From positions 2,427,217 to 2,491,216 of the forward strand of contig NZ_KI421513.1 in NCBI RefSeq assembly GCF_000473325.1: 64,000 nt of DNA, in the 5' to 3' direction. Under the pieces are notes generated by a model, which saw nothing but the letters and a program-made list of their open reading frames with translations, made no database searches and was not told the DNA's origin. The DNA comes from Leisingera caerulea DSM 24564 (lineage in GTDB: Bacteria > Pseudomonadota > Alphaproteobacteria > Rhodobacterales > Rhodobacteraceae). Below, piece after piece: positions 44,129 to 52,857 of the stretch. Made by a program: the position numbers and the translations under genes. The number at the start of each line of letters is the position of its first letter. Positions within the stretch are counted from its first letter, which is position 1.

Positions 44129-45868
44129 TCACGCTTCGGCAGCGTCCTCCAGGCGCAGCTGGGGGCTTTGGCGACCGCCCCAGGTGTTGATTTCCAGCCG
44201 TCCGGCAAAATGGAAGCGGGCACCGCCGTGCTCCAGCAGCCGCGGGCCCAGGGCGGTGTCAAAGGCACCAAAGCAGATCGCATCCACCCCACCCCCCATG
44301 CCGTCGCTGAGCGACAGTTTCAGGTGGCTTTCGCCGACCTTCTTGGCAAAACGCACCTGCAGGTCGGGCAGCGCATAGCGCGGGGCAGGGGCACCGGCGC
44401 CAAAGGGGCCGGCCTGTTCGATCTGTCCGATCAGGTCCACCGTGGCGGCACCGGGCATCAGGGCGCCGTCCAGTTTCAGGTCGGCGGGGCCGCCTTGTCC
44501 AGCGCCCTGTTTGGCCAGAAGTTCGCTCAGCCGCTCCATCGCCGGTTCCAGCTTGTCGCGCATCACGGTAAGGCCCGCTGCCATCTTGTGGCCGCCGCCC
44601 TTGACCAGCAGGCCCTCAGAAGCCAGCCGCTGGATCGAGGCGCCAAGATCGACGCCGGAGACCGAACGTCCCGATCCCTTGCCTTCATCCCCGTCGAAGC
44701 CGATCACGATGGCGGGCCGGTTGGCGGCTTCTTTCAGGCGGGAGGCGACGATGCCCACCACGCCCGGATGCCAGCCCGCGCCTGCGGCCCAGACCAATGG
44801 TCCCTCCAGCCCGCGTGCCTCGGCCTGGTCCAAAGCCGCAGCGCGCACCGCATTTTCGATGTCGCGGCGTTCGGTGTTCAACTGGTCCAGCCGTTCGGCC
44901 AGGGCGGCGGCCTCATGCGGATTGTCAGTTGACAATAATCGCGCGCCCAGGTCGGCCTTGCCGATCCGGCCGCCGGCATTGACCCGCGGTCCCAGCAGAA
45001 AGCCGAGGTGATAGGTGGAGGGCGCCGAATCCATGCGGCTGACATCGGAAAGCGCCACCAGCCCGGGGCGTTTGCGTGCCGCCATCACTTTCAGCCCCTG
45101 GCGTACCAGCGCCCGGTTGGCGCCGATCAGCGGCGCCACATCGGCGACAGTGGCCAGTGCCACCAGGTCCAGCAGGGGCATCAGATCCGGCCCCTTGGCA
45201 CCTGCCTCGCGCATCTGCCGCCCGGCCTCGACCAGCATCAGGAACACCACGCCGGCGGCACAGAAATAGCCCAGGTCGCCGCTTTCGTCCTGCCGGTTGG
45301 GGTTCACCACCGCCACGCATTCCGGCAGCGTCTCGCCGCCCAGGTGGTGGTCCAGCACGATCACGTCAGCGCCCTTGGCGGCGGCGATCGGCTCATGGCT
45401 GAGGGTGCCGCAGTCGACGCAGATGATCAGGTCGTGGGCGGCGGCCAGCTCCTGCATGGCGGGCACGTTGGGGCCATAACCCTCGTCGATGCGGTCCGGG
45501 ATATAAAGCGTCGCCTCCAGCCCCATCTGCCGCAGCCAGACCAGCAGCAGCGCGGCGGAGCTGCCGCCGTCGACATCGTAGTCGGCAAAGACCGCGATCC
45601 GCTGCTTGCGCCGCACCGCCTCCAGGAACCGGGCCGCGGCGGCCTCCATGTCTTTCATCTCGCGCGGGTCGGGCAGCAGCTCCTTCAGCCTGGGCTCCAG
45701 AAACCCCGTCGCCTCCATCGCCGGAACGCCCCTCCGGGCCAGCACCTGGCACACCGAACGGGGCAGGCCGGTCTGCTGCGCCATCATTTCCGACGCCCGG
45801 TCCACCTCCACGCCTGGCCCGACCCAGCGGCGCCCGCTCAAGGATTGCTCAACACCCAAAAAGCTCAT
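44129..45868 (-). CDS. recJ: Single-stranded-DNA exonuclease RecJ
   Basis: 579 aa 5'-3' exonuclease of the DHH family. Motifs DYDVDG (motif I), VDCGTLS, DHHLGG (motif III) and the DHHA1 part with GGHKMAAG. Full length. Acts in RecF-type recombination and base-excision repair. It is transcribed behind glpX with a dispersed repeat between. Confidence 0.95.
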   Translation of the reverse strand: MSFLGVEQSLSGRRWVGPGVEVDRASEMMAQQTGLPRSVCQVLARRGVPAMEATGFLEPRLKELLPDPREMKDMEAAAARFLEAVRRKQRIAVFADYDVDGGSSAALLLVWLRQMGLEATLYIPDRIDEGYGPNVPAMQELAAAHDLIICVDCGTLSHEPIAAAKGADVIVLDHHLGGETLPECVAVVNPNRQDESGDLGYFCAAGVVFLMLVEAGRQMREAGAKGPDLMPLLDLVALATVADVAPLIGANRALVRQGLKVMAARKRPGLVALSDVSRMDSAPSTYHLGFLLGPRVNAGGRIGKADLGARLLSTDNPHEAAALAERLDQLNTERRDIENAVRAAALDQAEARGLEGPLVWAAGAGWHPGVVGIVASRLKEAANRPAIVIGFDGDEGKGSGRSVSGVDLGASIQRLASEGLLVKGGGHKMAAGLTVMRDKLEPAMERLSELLAKQGAGQGGPADLKLDGALMPGAATVDLIGQIEQAGPFGAGAPAPRYALPDLQVRFAKKVGESHLKLSLSDGMGGGVDAICFGAFDTALGPRLLEHGGARFHFAGRLEINTWGGRQSPQLRLEDAAEA

Positions 45869-45914
45869 TATCTGCCCCCATGCGCAAAGGCCGGACCCAA
45901 TCCGGATCCGGCCC

Positions 45915-45955
45915 TTTCATCTTTCATCAAATACTCCCGCCGGAGGCAGCGGCGC
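45915..45955 (-). repeat. Dispersed intergenic repeat, copy B3
   Basis: Minus strand: GCCTCCGGCGGGAGTATTT, eight variable bases, then AAGATGAAAGGGC. It is nearly identical to the copy at 62775-62812 (soxB-soxD gap). Between recJ and glpX. Confidence 0.65.
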
Positions 45956-45984
45956 AAGCCGCTTCCTGTCGGCGCAGGACCGGC

Positions 45985-46971
45985 TTACATCTGATGCGGT
46001 GCCAGCGGCGTGCGGTAGGACATGCGGCGGACCGACCCGGTCTTGGAGCGCATCAGCAGGGTGGTGGTCTCGACCCAGCCCGGCTCGCGCTTGATCCGCG
46101 GCAGCAGCGAGCCGCCGGTGACGCCGGTGGCGGCAAAGATCACGTCCTGGGTGACCATTTCATCGCGGGAATAGATGCGGTCCAGGTCGGTGATGCCTGT
46201 CTTGGCGGCCCGCGCCTTCTCGTCGTCGTTGCGGAACAGCAGCTGGCCGAAGATCTGGCCGCCCATGCATTTCAGCGCCGCGGCCGCCAGCACGCCCTCA
46301 GGGGCGCCGCCCTGGCCCATGTACATGTCGATGCCGGTGGTGCCGCTTTCGGCGCAGTGCATCACGCCGGCCACGTCGCCGTCGGTGATCAGCCGGATCG
46401 AGGCGCCGGTTTCGCGCACTTCGGCGATCATTGCCTCATGGCGGGGGCGTTCCAGGATGCAGACGGTGATGTCGGACGGCGCGCAGCCCTTGGCCTTGGC
46501 CAGCGCCTCAACCCGCTCGCGCGGGGACATTTCCAGCGAGACCACGCCTTCGGCAAAGCCCGGGCCGATGGCCAGCTTGTCCATATAGGTGTCCGGCGCG
46601 TGCAGCATCGAGCCGCGCGGCCCCATGGCGATCACGGTCAGCGCGTTGGGCATGTCCTTGGCGGTCAGGGTGGTGCCTTCCAGCGGGTCGAGCGCGATGT
46701 CGACGCCGGGGCCGTTGCCGGTGCCGACTTCCTCGCCGATGTACAGCATGGGGGCCTCATCGCGCTCGCCTTCGCCGATCACCACTACGCCTGCGATGTC
46801 CAGCAGGTTCAGCTGCTCGCGCATGGCGTTCACGGCGGCCTGGTCGGCGGCCTTTTCGTCACCGCGGCCGATCAGCGAGGCAGAGGCCAGGGCGGCCTGC
46901 TCGGCAACGCGGGCCAGGCCCAGCGACAGCATGCGGTCATAAAAGGGCGCGTCAGAAGTGTTCGAAGTCAT
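45985..46971 (-). CDS. glpX: Fructose-1,6-bisphosphatase class II
   Basis: 328 aa Mg-dependent Fru-1,6-P2 phosphatase of gluconeogenesis (may also take sedoheptulose bisphosphate). The GlpX signatures VIGEGERDEAPMLYIGE, DPLEGTTL and YMGQGGAPEGVLAA are present. Transcribed with hom upstream, 155 bp between. Confidence 0.95.
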   Translation of the reverse strand: MTSNTSDAPFYDRMLSLGLARVAEQAALASASLIGRGDEKAADQAAVNAMREQLNLLDIAGVVVIGEGERDEAPMLYIGEEVGTGNGPGVDIALDPLEGTTLTAKDMPNALTVIAMGPRGSMLHAPDTYMDKLAIGPGFAEGVVSLEMSPRERVEALAKAKGCAPSDITVCILERPRHEAMIAEVRETGASIRLITDGDVAGVMHCAESGTTGIDMYMGQGGAPEGVLAAAALKCMGGQIFGQLLFRNDDEKARAAKTGITDLDRIYSRDEMVTQDVIFAATGVTGGSLLPRIKREPGWVETTTLLMRSKTGSVRRMSYRTPLAPHQM

Positions 46972-47126
46972 ACCGGAAATCCTGTCTCAACGGGTCAGAT
47001 GTCAATGGGCGTTCCAAGCCGAATAGCGCGGGGCGGGGCCGGCTCGCAAGGGAAGATAGCGCTTGCCGCGGCAGGAATGCCCCGCCGCGGCGTGCAAAAC
47101 GGCCGTTTTTTGCGGGGCGGGGCGGC

Positions 47127-48413
47127 TCAGACCTCTTCGATGCGCAGGGCGACGGGGGTGCCGTCGACCACATCGGTGGCGGCGAGGCCGTCCAGCGCCG
47201 CGTCCAGGGTGGCGCGGGTGCATTTGTGGGTGACGATCAGCACCGGCGCAACGGGTTCGGAATGGCCGTACTGGCGCATCCGGTCGATCGAGACGCCGGC
47301 TTCGCCAAGGATTGCCGCCACCTTGGCCAGCGCGCCGGGTTTATCCAGCAGCCCCATGCGCAGATAGAAGGGCGCGGGCAGGCCGGTCTGGGCCGCCGGG
47401 GCCTCCTGCAGGGTTTCGGCGGGCTGGCCGAAGGTGGAGATCCGCAGGCCGCGGGCCAGGTCCAGCACATCGCCCATTACCGCGCTGGCGGTCGGGCCTT
47501 CGCCGGCGCCAGGGCCGCGCAGAACCACCTGCTCGATCGAGTCGCCCTCGATCACCACCATGTTGGTGCCGCCTTCCAGCTGGCCGAGCGGCGAGTCGGC
47601 GGGCACCAGGCAGGGCGACATGCGCTGTTCCAGCCCGCGGGCGGAGCGCTGCGCCACCCCCAGGAGCTTGATGCGGTAGCCCATATCGGCGGCGGCGTGG
47701 ATGTCTTCCAGCTGGATGCGCTGGATGCCCTCCAGCTGCACGCTGTCAAAGTCAGGTTTGGTGCCAAAGGCGATAGAGGCCAGCAGCGCCAGCTTGTGGC
47801 CCGCGTCGATGCCGCCCACGTCCAGGTTGGGGTCGGCCTCCAGATAGCCCAGGCGGCCGCATTCCTCGAACAGCGCGTTATAGCCCTGCTCGGTGGCCTG
47901 CATCTGGGTCAGGATGTAATTGCAGGTGCCGTTCATTACGCCCATGACGCGGGTGATTTCATTGCCGGCCAGGCCTTCGGTCAGCGATTTGATCACCGGG
48001 ATGCCGCCGGCAACGGCGGCCTCGAAACGGATCACCCGGCCTGCGGCCTCAGCCTGTTCGGCCAGCGCCTGGCCGTGGATTGCCAGCAGCGCCTTGTTGG
48101 CGGTGACGACATCCTTGCCCGCGGCCAGCGCGGCCTCGGTGGCGGCCTTGGCGGCGCCCTCATGGCCGCCCATCAGCTCGACAAACACATCCACGTCGTC
48201 GCGCACGGCCAGCGCCACCGGGTCGGTTTCCCAGGCGTAGCCGCTCAGCGGGATACCGCGGTCCTTGCTTGCGTCGCGGGCCGACACCGCGGAAATCACC
48301 ACCGGCCGCCCGGTCCGTGCCTCCAGCAGCGCGGCGTGGCGGCGGATGATCTTGACCACGCCGATGCCAACCGTGCCCAAACCTGCAATCCCAAGACGAA
48401 GCGGTTCTGTCAT
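47127..48413 (-). CDS. hom: Homoserine dehydrogenase
   Basis: 428 aa: NAD(P) fold GLGTVGIGVVKI, catalytic domain with GVMNGTCNYILTQM and DAGHKLALLASIAFG, and a C-terminal ACT domain (YLRMGLLDKPGALAKVAAIL). Reduces aspartate semialdehyde for Thr/Met synthesis; ACT implies feedback by threonine. A 14 bp palindrome AAAACGGCCGTTTT (47096-47109) follows the stop and may terminate the transcript. Confidence 0.95.
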   Translation of the reverse strand: MTEPLRLGIAGLGTVGIGVVKIIRRHAALLEARTGRPVVISAVSARDASKDRGIPLSGYAWETDPVALAVRDDVDVFVELMGGHEGAAKAATEAALAAGKDVVTANKALLAIHGQALAEQAEAAGRVIRFEAAVAGGIPVIKSLTEGLAGNEITRVMGVMNGTCNYILTQMQATEQGYNALFEECGRLGYLEADPNLDVGGIDAGHKLALLASIAFGTKPDFDSVQLEGIQRIQLEDIHAAADMGYRIKLLGVAQRSARGLEQRMSPCLVPADSPLGQLEGGTNMVVIEGDSIEQVVLRGPGAGEGPTASAVMGDVLDLARGLRISTFGQPAETLQEAPAAQTGLPAPFYLRMGLLDKPGALAKVAAILGEAGVSIDRMRQYGHSEPVAPVLIVTHKCTRATLDAALDGLAATDVVDGTPVALRIEEV

Positions 48414-48528
48414 AGCTGGAGGTCCTTTGTTCCGAAATGCTCAGCCCCGCCTTATCGGGTTCGGCGCGAGCGTGCAACGCCGCTGCCGCATGCAGCGGGG
48501 AGAAGAAGTTGAGAATGCCGGGAAGCGG

Positions 48529-48783
48529 TCAGAATTCGGCGTTTTTCACCGCCGCGGCCCGGCGCTGCAGCCGGTCGCTGCGGGCGTCGAGCTCCTGCTG
48601 CAGCTCTTCGCCGGCCTGCTGCGGCGGGTCCAGCGGCTCAAGCGTGTCATCGAGCGGCAGCAGCCTGGGATAGCCGGCATTGCGCAGGTCAGGGGTCAGC
48701 CGGTCTTCCAGTTCGGGCACCCGGGTGCAGGCGGCAGCCGCTGCCAAAGCCACGAGGAAGGTGATCCGCGCCCACATCTGCAT
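48529..48783 (-). CDS. Small putative lipoprotein
   Basis: 84 aa. N-terminal signal WARITFLVALAAAAAC with a lipobox-like AAAC, then a charged, coiled-coil-like tail (EELQQELDARSDRLQRRAAAVK). Function unknown. A second ATG six bases on (48777) has better spacing to AGG and may be the start. Confidence 0.7.
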   Translation of the reverse strand: MQMWARITFLVALAAAAACTRVPELEDRLTPDLRNAGYPRLLPLDDTLEPLDPPQQAGEELQQELDARSDRLQRRAAAVKNAEF

Positions 48784-48919
48784 TGCCTAAACCCTTTGTT
48801 CCGCACTGCCGGTTCTAGGGGCTCCGGTGCGGCTGTACAATTGATTTCCCGCCGCAACGGGCGTTGGCTTTGCCGGGCGGTGCGGTTACAGAAAGGGCGG
48901 CCGCATTCCCTCTTTTATA

Positions 48920-48933
48920 TGAACGCTTGTTCA
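48920..48933 (+). promoter_or_regulatory. Dyad TGAAC-GCTT-GTTCA before the tetR gene
   Basis: Perfect 5 bp arms, 16 bp before the TetR-family start. A probable autoregulatory operator of that regulator. It is not an SOS box, because the half sites are inverted. Confidence 0.55.
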
Positions 48934-48948
48934 GTTATCTTTGCCGGC

Positions 48949-49536
48949 ATGGCACGCACCCAAGGTTCCCATTCCGATATCACCGGCCCCCGCATCCGCC
49001 AAGCGGCATTGCGGCTGTTTGCCCAGCATGGCTATGCCGCCGTGTCGATGCGCCAAATCGCCAAGGAGGTCGGGGTGCAGGCGGGGGCTCTGTACAATTA
49101 CACGCCGGACAAGCAGAGCCTGCTGTTCAGCCTGATGTCCAGCCATATGGAAGAGCTGCAGGCGGCTTGGGATGCGGTGCCCCGGGCGGCGGGTGCGATG
49201 GAGCGGCTGCGCGCCTTCACCGGGTTTCATATCCGCTTTCACCTGGAACGCCCGGATGCGGTTTTCATCGCCTACATGGAGCTGCGTAACCTGACCGAGG
49301 AAAACTTCACCGTCATCGAATCGCTGCGCCGCGACTATGAAAACGGGGTGGAGGCGATCCTGAAGGAAGGTGTGGAGCAGGGGGTCTTCGCGATCCCCGA
49401 CACCAAGATTGCAACGCTGGCGGTGATTGCGATGCTGAACGGGGTCAACACCTGGTACCGGTCCGAGGGGCGGCTCTCGCTGGATGAGGTGGAGCGGGTC
49501 TATTGGGACATGGTGCAAAAGGCAGTCAGCGCATGA
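48949..49536 (+). CDS. TetR-family transcriptional regulator
   Basis: 195 aa from ATG 48949. TetR helix-turn-helix at residues about 15-60 (RIRQAALRLFAQHGYAAVSMRQIAKEVGVQAGALYNYTPDKQSLLF). The C-terminal ligand domain (FHLERPDAVFIAYMELRNL) resembles regulators of acyl-CoA metabolism, but the ligand is not certain. Its stop overlaps the acetyltransferase start (ATGA). Confidence 0.87.
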   Translation: MARTQGSHSDITGPRIRQAALRLFAQHGYAAVSMRQIAKEVGVQAGALYNYTPDKQSLLFSLMSSHMEELQAAWDAVPRAAGAMERLRAFTGFHIRFHLERPDAVFIAYMELRNLTEENFTVIESLRRDYENGVEAILKEGVEQGVFAIPDTKIATLAVIAMLNGVNTWYRSEGRLSLDEVERVYWDMVQKAVSA

Positions 49537-50012
49537 GCCTGCTGGAACTGCAGACCAGCCGCCTGCGGGCGGTACGCTGGCAGGATCTGACTGCGGCGGA
49601 GCTGGAAGCACTGTTTGCACCTAAGGTGGTGCAATGGCTGCCCGAAGGATTCCAGGCCAAAGAAAGCGATCAGGCCCGGCGCGATTTCCTGGCGGCGGTG
49701 GCGCAGCAGGCTGAGGTGATCGGCCTGCGAGACACAGGCGGGCAGGGCATCGGGCTGCTGATCCTGTCTTACCCGGAGGACGGCAGCAAAATCCGCAACC
49801 TTGGCTATCTGTTTGCAGAGGCTGCCTGGGGGCAAGGCCTGGCGAGCGAGCTGATCGGAGGCCTGCAGGCACATTTCAGGGGCAGCGGCACTTGCCTGAG
49901 CGGCGGTGTCATGCAGCAGAACGCGGCTTCGGCCCGGGTGCTGGAAAAGGCGGGCTTCACGCCGCAGTCCGCGGGCGGGGAGACTGTCTTCAGCTGGTGC
50001 GCGGAAGGCTGA
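49533..50012 (+). CDS. GNAT-family N-acetyltransferase
   Basis: 159 aa (RimJ/RimL-like). Acetyl-CoA loop AAWGQGLASELIGG and the end QQNAASARVLEKAGF. The substrate is unknown. Overlaps tetR, so it may be part of the same unit. Confidence 0.85.
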   Translation: MSLLELQTSRLRAVRWQDLTAAELEALFAPKVVQWLPEGFQAKESDQARRDFLAAVAQQAEVIGLRDTGGQGIGLLILSYPEDGSKIRNLGYLFAEAAWGQGLASELIGGLQAHFRGSGTCLSGGVMQQNAASARVLEKAGFTPQSAGGETVFSWCAEG

Positions 50013-50029
50013 GCCTCGCAGACGGCCTG

Positions 50030-50332
50030 TCAGCTCAGCAGGCCGATCATGTCGTAGTGGTCGATCTGGCGGCTCAGCACCATCGGGTCCTCCTCCGGCA
50101 GCACATGCGGCTGCTCCCAGTCCTCGCCGGCAAAAGCCTGCAGCGCGTCGATGCTCTCCCACACCATCACCACGCAGAAAGTGGCCGGCGATTCCGGCCG
50201 CGGCAGGCCGGCCGTGACCGAAACGAGTCCGGGCTGGCGGCGCACATGCGGCACGGCTGTATTTGTCAGGAAGTCCTTGAAGTCTCTGATCTTGTCGTCG
50301 CGGACGGTGGCGCGGAACACCCGGATGATCAT
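50030..50332 (-). CDS. Antibiotic biosynthesis monooxygenase-like (ABM) protein
   Basis: 100 aa dimeric ferredoxin-like fold protein (IIRVFRATVRDDKIRDFKDFL, FCVVMVWESIDALQAFAGE, LSRQIDHYDMI). ABM proteins are cofactor-free oxygenases or haem-degrading enzymes in other bacteria; not specific here. Start at 50332, preceded by GGGGGAGAC; a longer ATG at 50344 is less likely. Confidence 0.78.
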   Translation of the reverse strand: MIIRVFRATVRDDKIRDFKDFLTNTAVPHVRRQPGLVSVTAGLPRPESPATFCVVMVWESIDALQAFAGEDWEQPHVLPEEDPMVLSRQIDHYDMIGLLS

Positions 50333-50458
50333 GTCTCCCCCCATCTGTTCGTTGGACGGGGGGAGTATAGCACATCAAGGGCCCGGTTTGCGGGCCGCAG
50401 GCGGTCAGTGCGCGGGCCTGCGCCGCGCACAGGGAAAAGCGGGCACCGGTTTTCCTGG

Positions 50459-51370
50459 TCAGTGCGCGGGCTTGATAAACGTCCCGTTGCGCAACTCGCG
50501 GAACGCTTGGTGCAGTTCAGCCTGGGTGTTCATCACGATCGGCCCGTGCCAGGCGACCGGTTCATTGATCGGCGCACCGGAGATCAGCAGGAAGCGCACG
50601 CCTTCGGGGCCTGCCTGCACAGTGATCCCGTCACCGGTGCCAAAGCGGATCAGGGTGCGGTCGCCGGACAGATCGCGGATGTTGACCTCCTGGCCTGCGA
50701 CTTCCTTCTCCAGCAGCACGCCTTGCGGGGCTGAGGCATCGGCAAAGGCGGCCTCGCCTTCGAAGACATAAGCGAATGCCCGGCGGTAGGTGTCGACCGG
50801 CAGGGTCTTCTTGACGCCTGCGGGGACGAAGACATCCAGGTACTGCGGATCTGCGGCAATGCCGTCCACCAGGCCGCGCTTGCCCCAGAAATCACCAGCA
50901 ATCACCTTCACGCGGGTGCCGTCATCGTCGATGATCTCGGGGATGTCGGTGCCCTTCACGTCCTGATAGCGCGGCGCGGTCATCTTCTGGCTGGCAGGCA
51001 GGTTGCCCCACAGCTGGAACCCATGCATCTGGCCCTTGGCGTTGCCCGAGGGCATCTCCTGATGCAGGATGCCGGACCCGGCGGTCATCCACTGTACATC
51101 GCCTGCACCCAGGGTGCCCGCGTTGCCCAGCGAATCGCCATGTTCCACGGACCCGGCCAGCACATAGGTGATGGTCTCGATGCCGCGGTGCGGGTGCCAG
51201 GGGAAGCCGCGCAGGTAGTCCTCGGGGTTTTCGTTGCGGAAGTCGTCGAACAGCAGGAACGGGTCCAGCTCCGACGGGTCCTGAAAGCCGAAGGCGCGGT
51301 GCAGCTTGACGCCCGCGCCCTCGGTGTGGGGCTGGGCGGCGCGGGTTTCGAGAATGGGTCTGAGGGACAT
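50459..51370 (-). CDS. Pirin-family protein
   Basis: 303 aa bicupin. Metal ligands are seen in HPHRGIET (first two His) and GSGILHQEMP (third His and Glu). Pirins include quercetin 2,3-dioxygenases and iron-bound regulators; no specific function here. A 15-base copy of its 3' end (GGTCAGTGCGCGGGC) is repeated 54 bp downstream. Confidence 0.9.
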   Translation of the reverse strand: MSLRPILETRAAQPHTEGAGVKLHRAFGFQDPSELDPFLLFDDFRNENPEDYLRGFPWHPHRGIETITYVLAGSVEHGDSLGNAGTLGAGDVQWMTAGSGILHQEMPSGNAKGQMHGFQLWGNLPASQKMTAPRYQDVKGTDIPEIIDDDGTRVKVIAGDFWGKRGLVDGIAADPQYLDVFVPAGVKKTLPVDTYRRAFAYVFEGEAAFADASAPQGVLLEKEVAGQEVNIRDLSGDRTLIRFGTGDGITVQAGPEGVRFLLISGAPINEPVAWHGPIVMNTQAELHQAFRELRNGTFIKPAH

Positions 51371-51585
51371 CTCAATGCCTCCTGTAAACGTTGACTGCGA
51401 CTAAGATAAGATGTGCGCTGCCGCCCGGAAACCTGCCGCCGGACACGAGGGCTGTGCGCAGGTGAACAGGTGCCCCCGCAGCCCGCAGGGCTGCCCGGCC
51501 CAACGGGACGCGGTGCCGCAGGCACCAAGGACGGGCGGGAGCATTGCCGTTGCCGCGTGATGGACCTGCGGGGTAGCCTGAGCAG

Positions 51586-52776
51586 ATGACACAAACCCCC
51601 GATCCCATGTTGCAGCTGCCGCCGGACCGTCTGCAGGGCGCCTTGCGGCTGATCTCCTACTTGCTGGAGGAGGGGCGCTCCGCCGCGGATCCGGATCAGG
51701 TGCTGGAGAAGATGTGCCGCCTGATCCGCACAGTGGGGGTGCCGCTGCAGCGCGCCGCCTCCATCGTGCAGCTGCTGCATGCCGAGGCGGTGGCCAGTGC
51801 CCGCTTCTGGGAGCACGGGCAGGGCACCCGCAGCGAGCTGTTCCCGTTCAACGAGGACAGCGGCGATGGTTATGCCCGCTCGCCCGCTGCTGATGTGCAC
51901 AAAACCGGCGAATGGGTGATCCTGTGGCTGCCGGACACGCCCGACGACCGCTATGGCATCGTCCCGGACCTGAAGGCGGAAGGGTACACTCACTACATCA
52001 TGGCGCCGGTGTTCATGGGGATCGGCACGGCCGGTATCTTCAGCTTTGCCACTCAGTCACCGGAGGGGTTTTCTGACGAAGACATCCGTTTCCTGCGCGC
52101 GGTTTTTCCGGCACTGGCTGCCTGCCAGGAAGTCCTCTCCACCGCCCGCACCATGAAGGAAGTGCTGCGGATCTACGTAGGTGAGGAGCCGCAGCGCCGG
52201 ATCCTGTCGGGCGATGTGCACCGGGGCGAGGTGATGCGGATCCGTTCCGCCATCCTGTTTGCCGACATGCGCCGCTTTACCGAACTGACCGCCGGGATGA
52301 GTGCGGAGCAGGCGACCGGCCTTCTGAATGCCTATTACGACTGCATCGTGCCGCCGGTCGAGGCCGCGGGCGGCGAGGTGCTGAAACTGATCGGCGATGG
52401 CATCCTGGCGGTTTTTCGTGCCGGCGACGACGGGGCGCAGACCTGTAGCCAGGCGCTGACCGCCGCCCGTGAGGGCTTGGCGCGGGTCGCCGCCCGTTCA
52501 GTACAGCCGAAATTCGACGTCGGCATCGCGCTGCACTTTGGCGAAGTGGCGTTCGGCAACGTGGGGTCGGGGATGCGGCTGGACTACACGGTGATCGGCC
52601 GCGACGTGAACCTGGCCGCGCGTGTGGCGGAGCTGTGCGGCGCCAAAGATGAACCGTTGCTGGTCTCATCCGAGTTCCGGCAACGGGCGGGGCTGGAGGG
52701 GCGGTCTTTGGGAGAGCATAGCCTCAAAGGGTTGCAGACGCCGGAGGAGGTGTTTGCGGTTTCGGTTAGCCCGTGA
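51586..52776 (+). CDS. Adenylate/guanylate cyclase (class III)
   Basis: 396 aa. Residues about 15-190 look like a GAF-type sensor (LEKMCRLIRTVGVPLQRAASIVQLLH, HYIMAPVFMGIGTAGIFSFATQ). Residues about 220-390 are a class III catalytic domain: AILFADMRRFTEL (metal Asp), LIGDGILAVF (second metal Asp), DYTVIGRDVNLAARV. Cytosolic. Single gene with a strong terminator. Confidence 0.87.
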   Translation: MTQTPDPMLQLPPDRLQGALRLISYLLEEGRSAADPDQVLEKMCRLIRTVGVPLQRAASIVQLLHAEAVASARFWEHGQGTRSELFPFNEDSGDGYARSPAADVHKTGEWVILWLPDTPDDRYGIVPDLKAEGYTHYIMAPVFMGIGTAGIFSFATQSPEGFSDEDIRFLRAVFPALAACQEVLSTARTMKEVLRIYVGEEPQRRILSGDVHRGEVMRIRSAILFADMRRFTELTAGMSAEQATGLLNAYYDCIVPPVEAAGGEVLKLIGDGILAVFRAGDDGAQTCSQALTAAREGLARVAARSVQPKFDVGIALHFGEVAFGNVGSGMRLDYTVIGRDVNLAARVAELCGAKDEPLLVSSEFRQRAGLEGRSLGEHSLKGLQTPEEVFAVSVSP

Positions 52777-52830
52777 GCGCTGTGCGGGAAATTTAACTAA
52801 GGGCCGTCCCTGCCGGTGCAGGCAGGCGCG

Positions 52831-52857
52831 GCCCGGGCAATGTTGCCGGGCTTTTTT
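52831..52857 (+). terminator. Rho-independent terminator after the cyclase
   Basis: GCCCGG / CCGGGC with a GCAATGTTG loop and six T. It ends at the stop codon of the convergent gene. Confidence 0.88.

Noticed and set aside
50403..50471. 15-base direct repeat (GGTCAGTGCGCGGGC) after pirin
   Set aside because: A small local duplication of the gene end; no sign of a mobile element or regulatory role.
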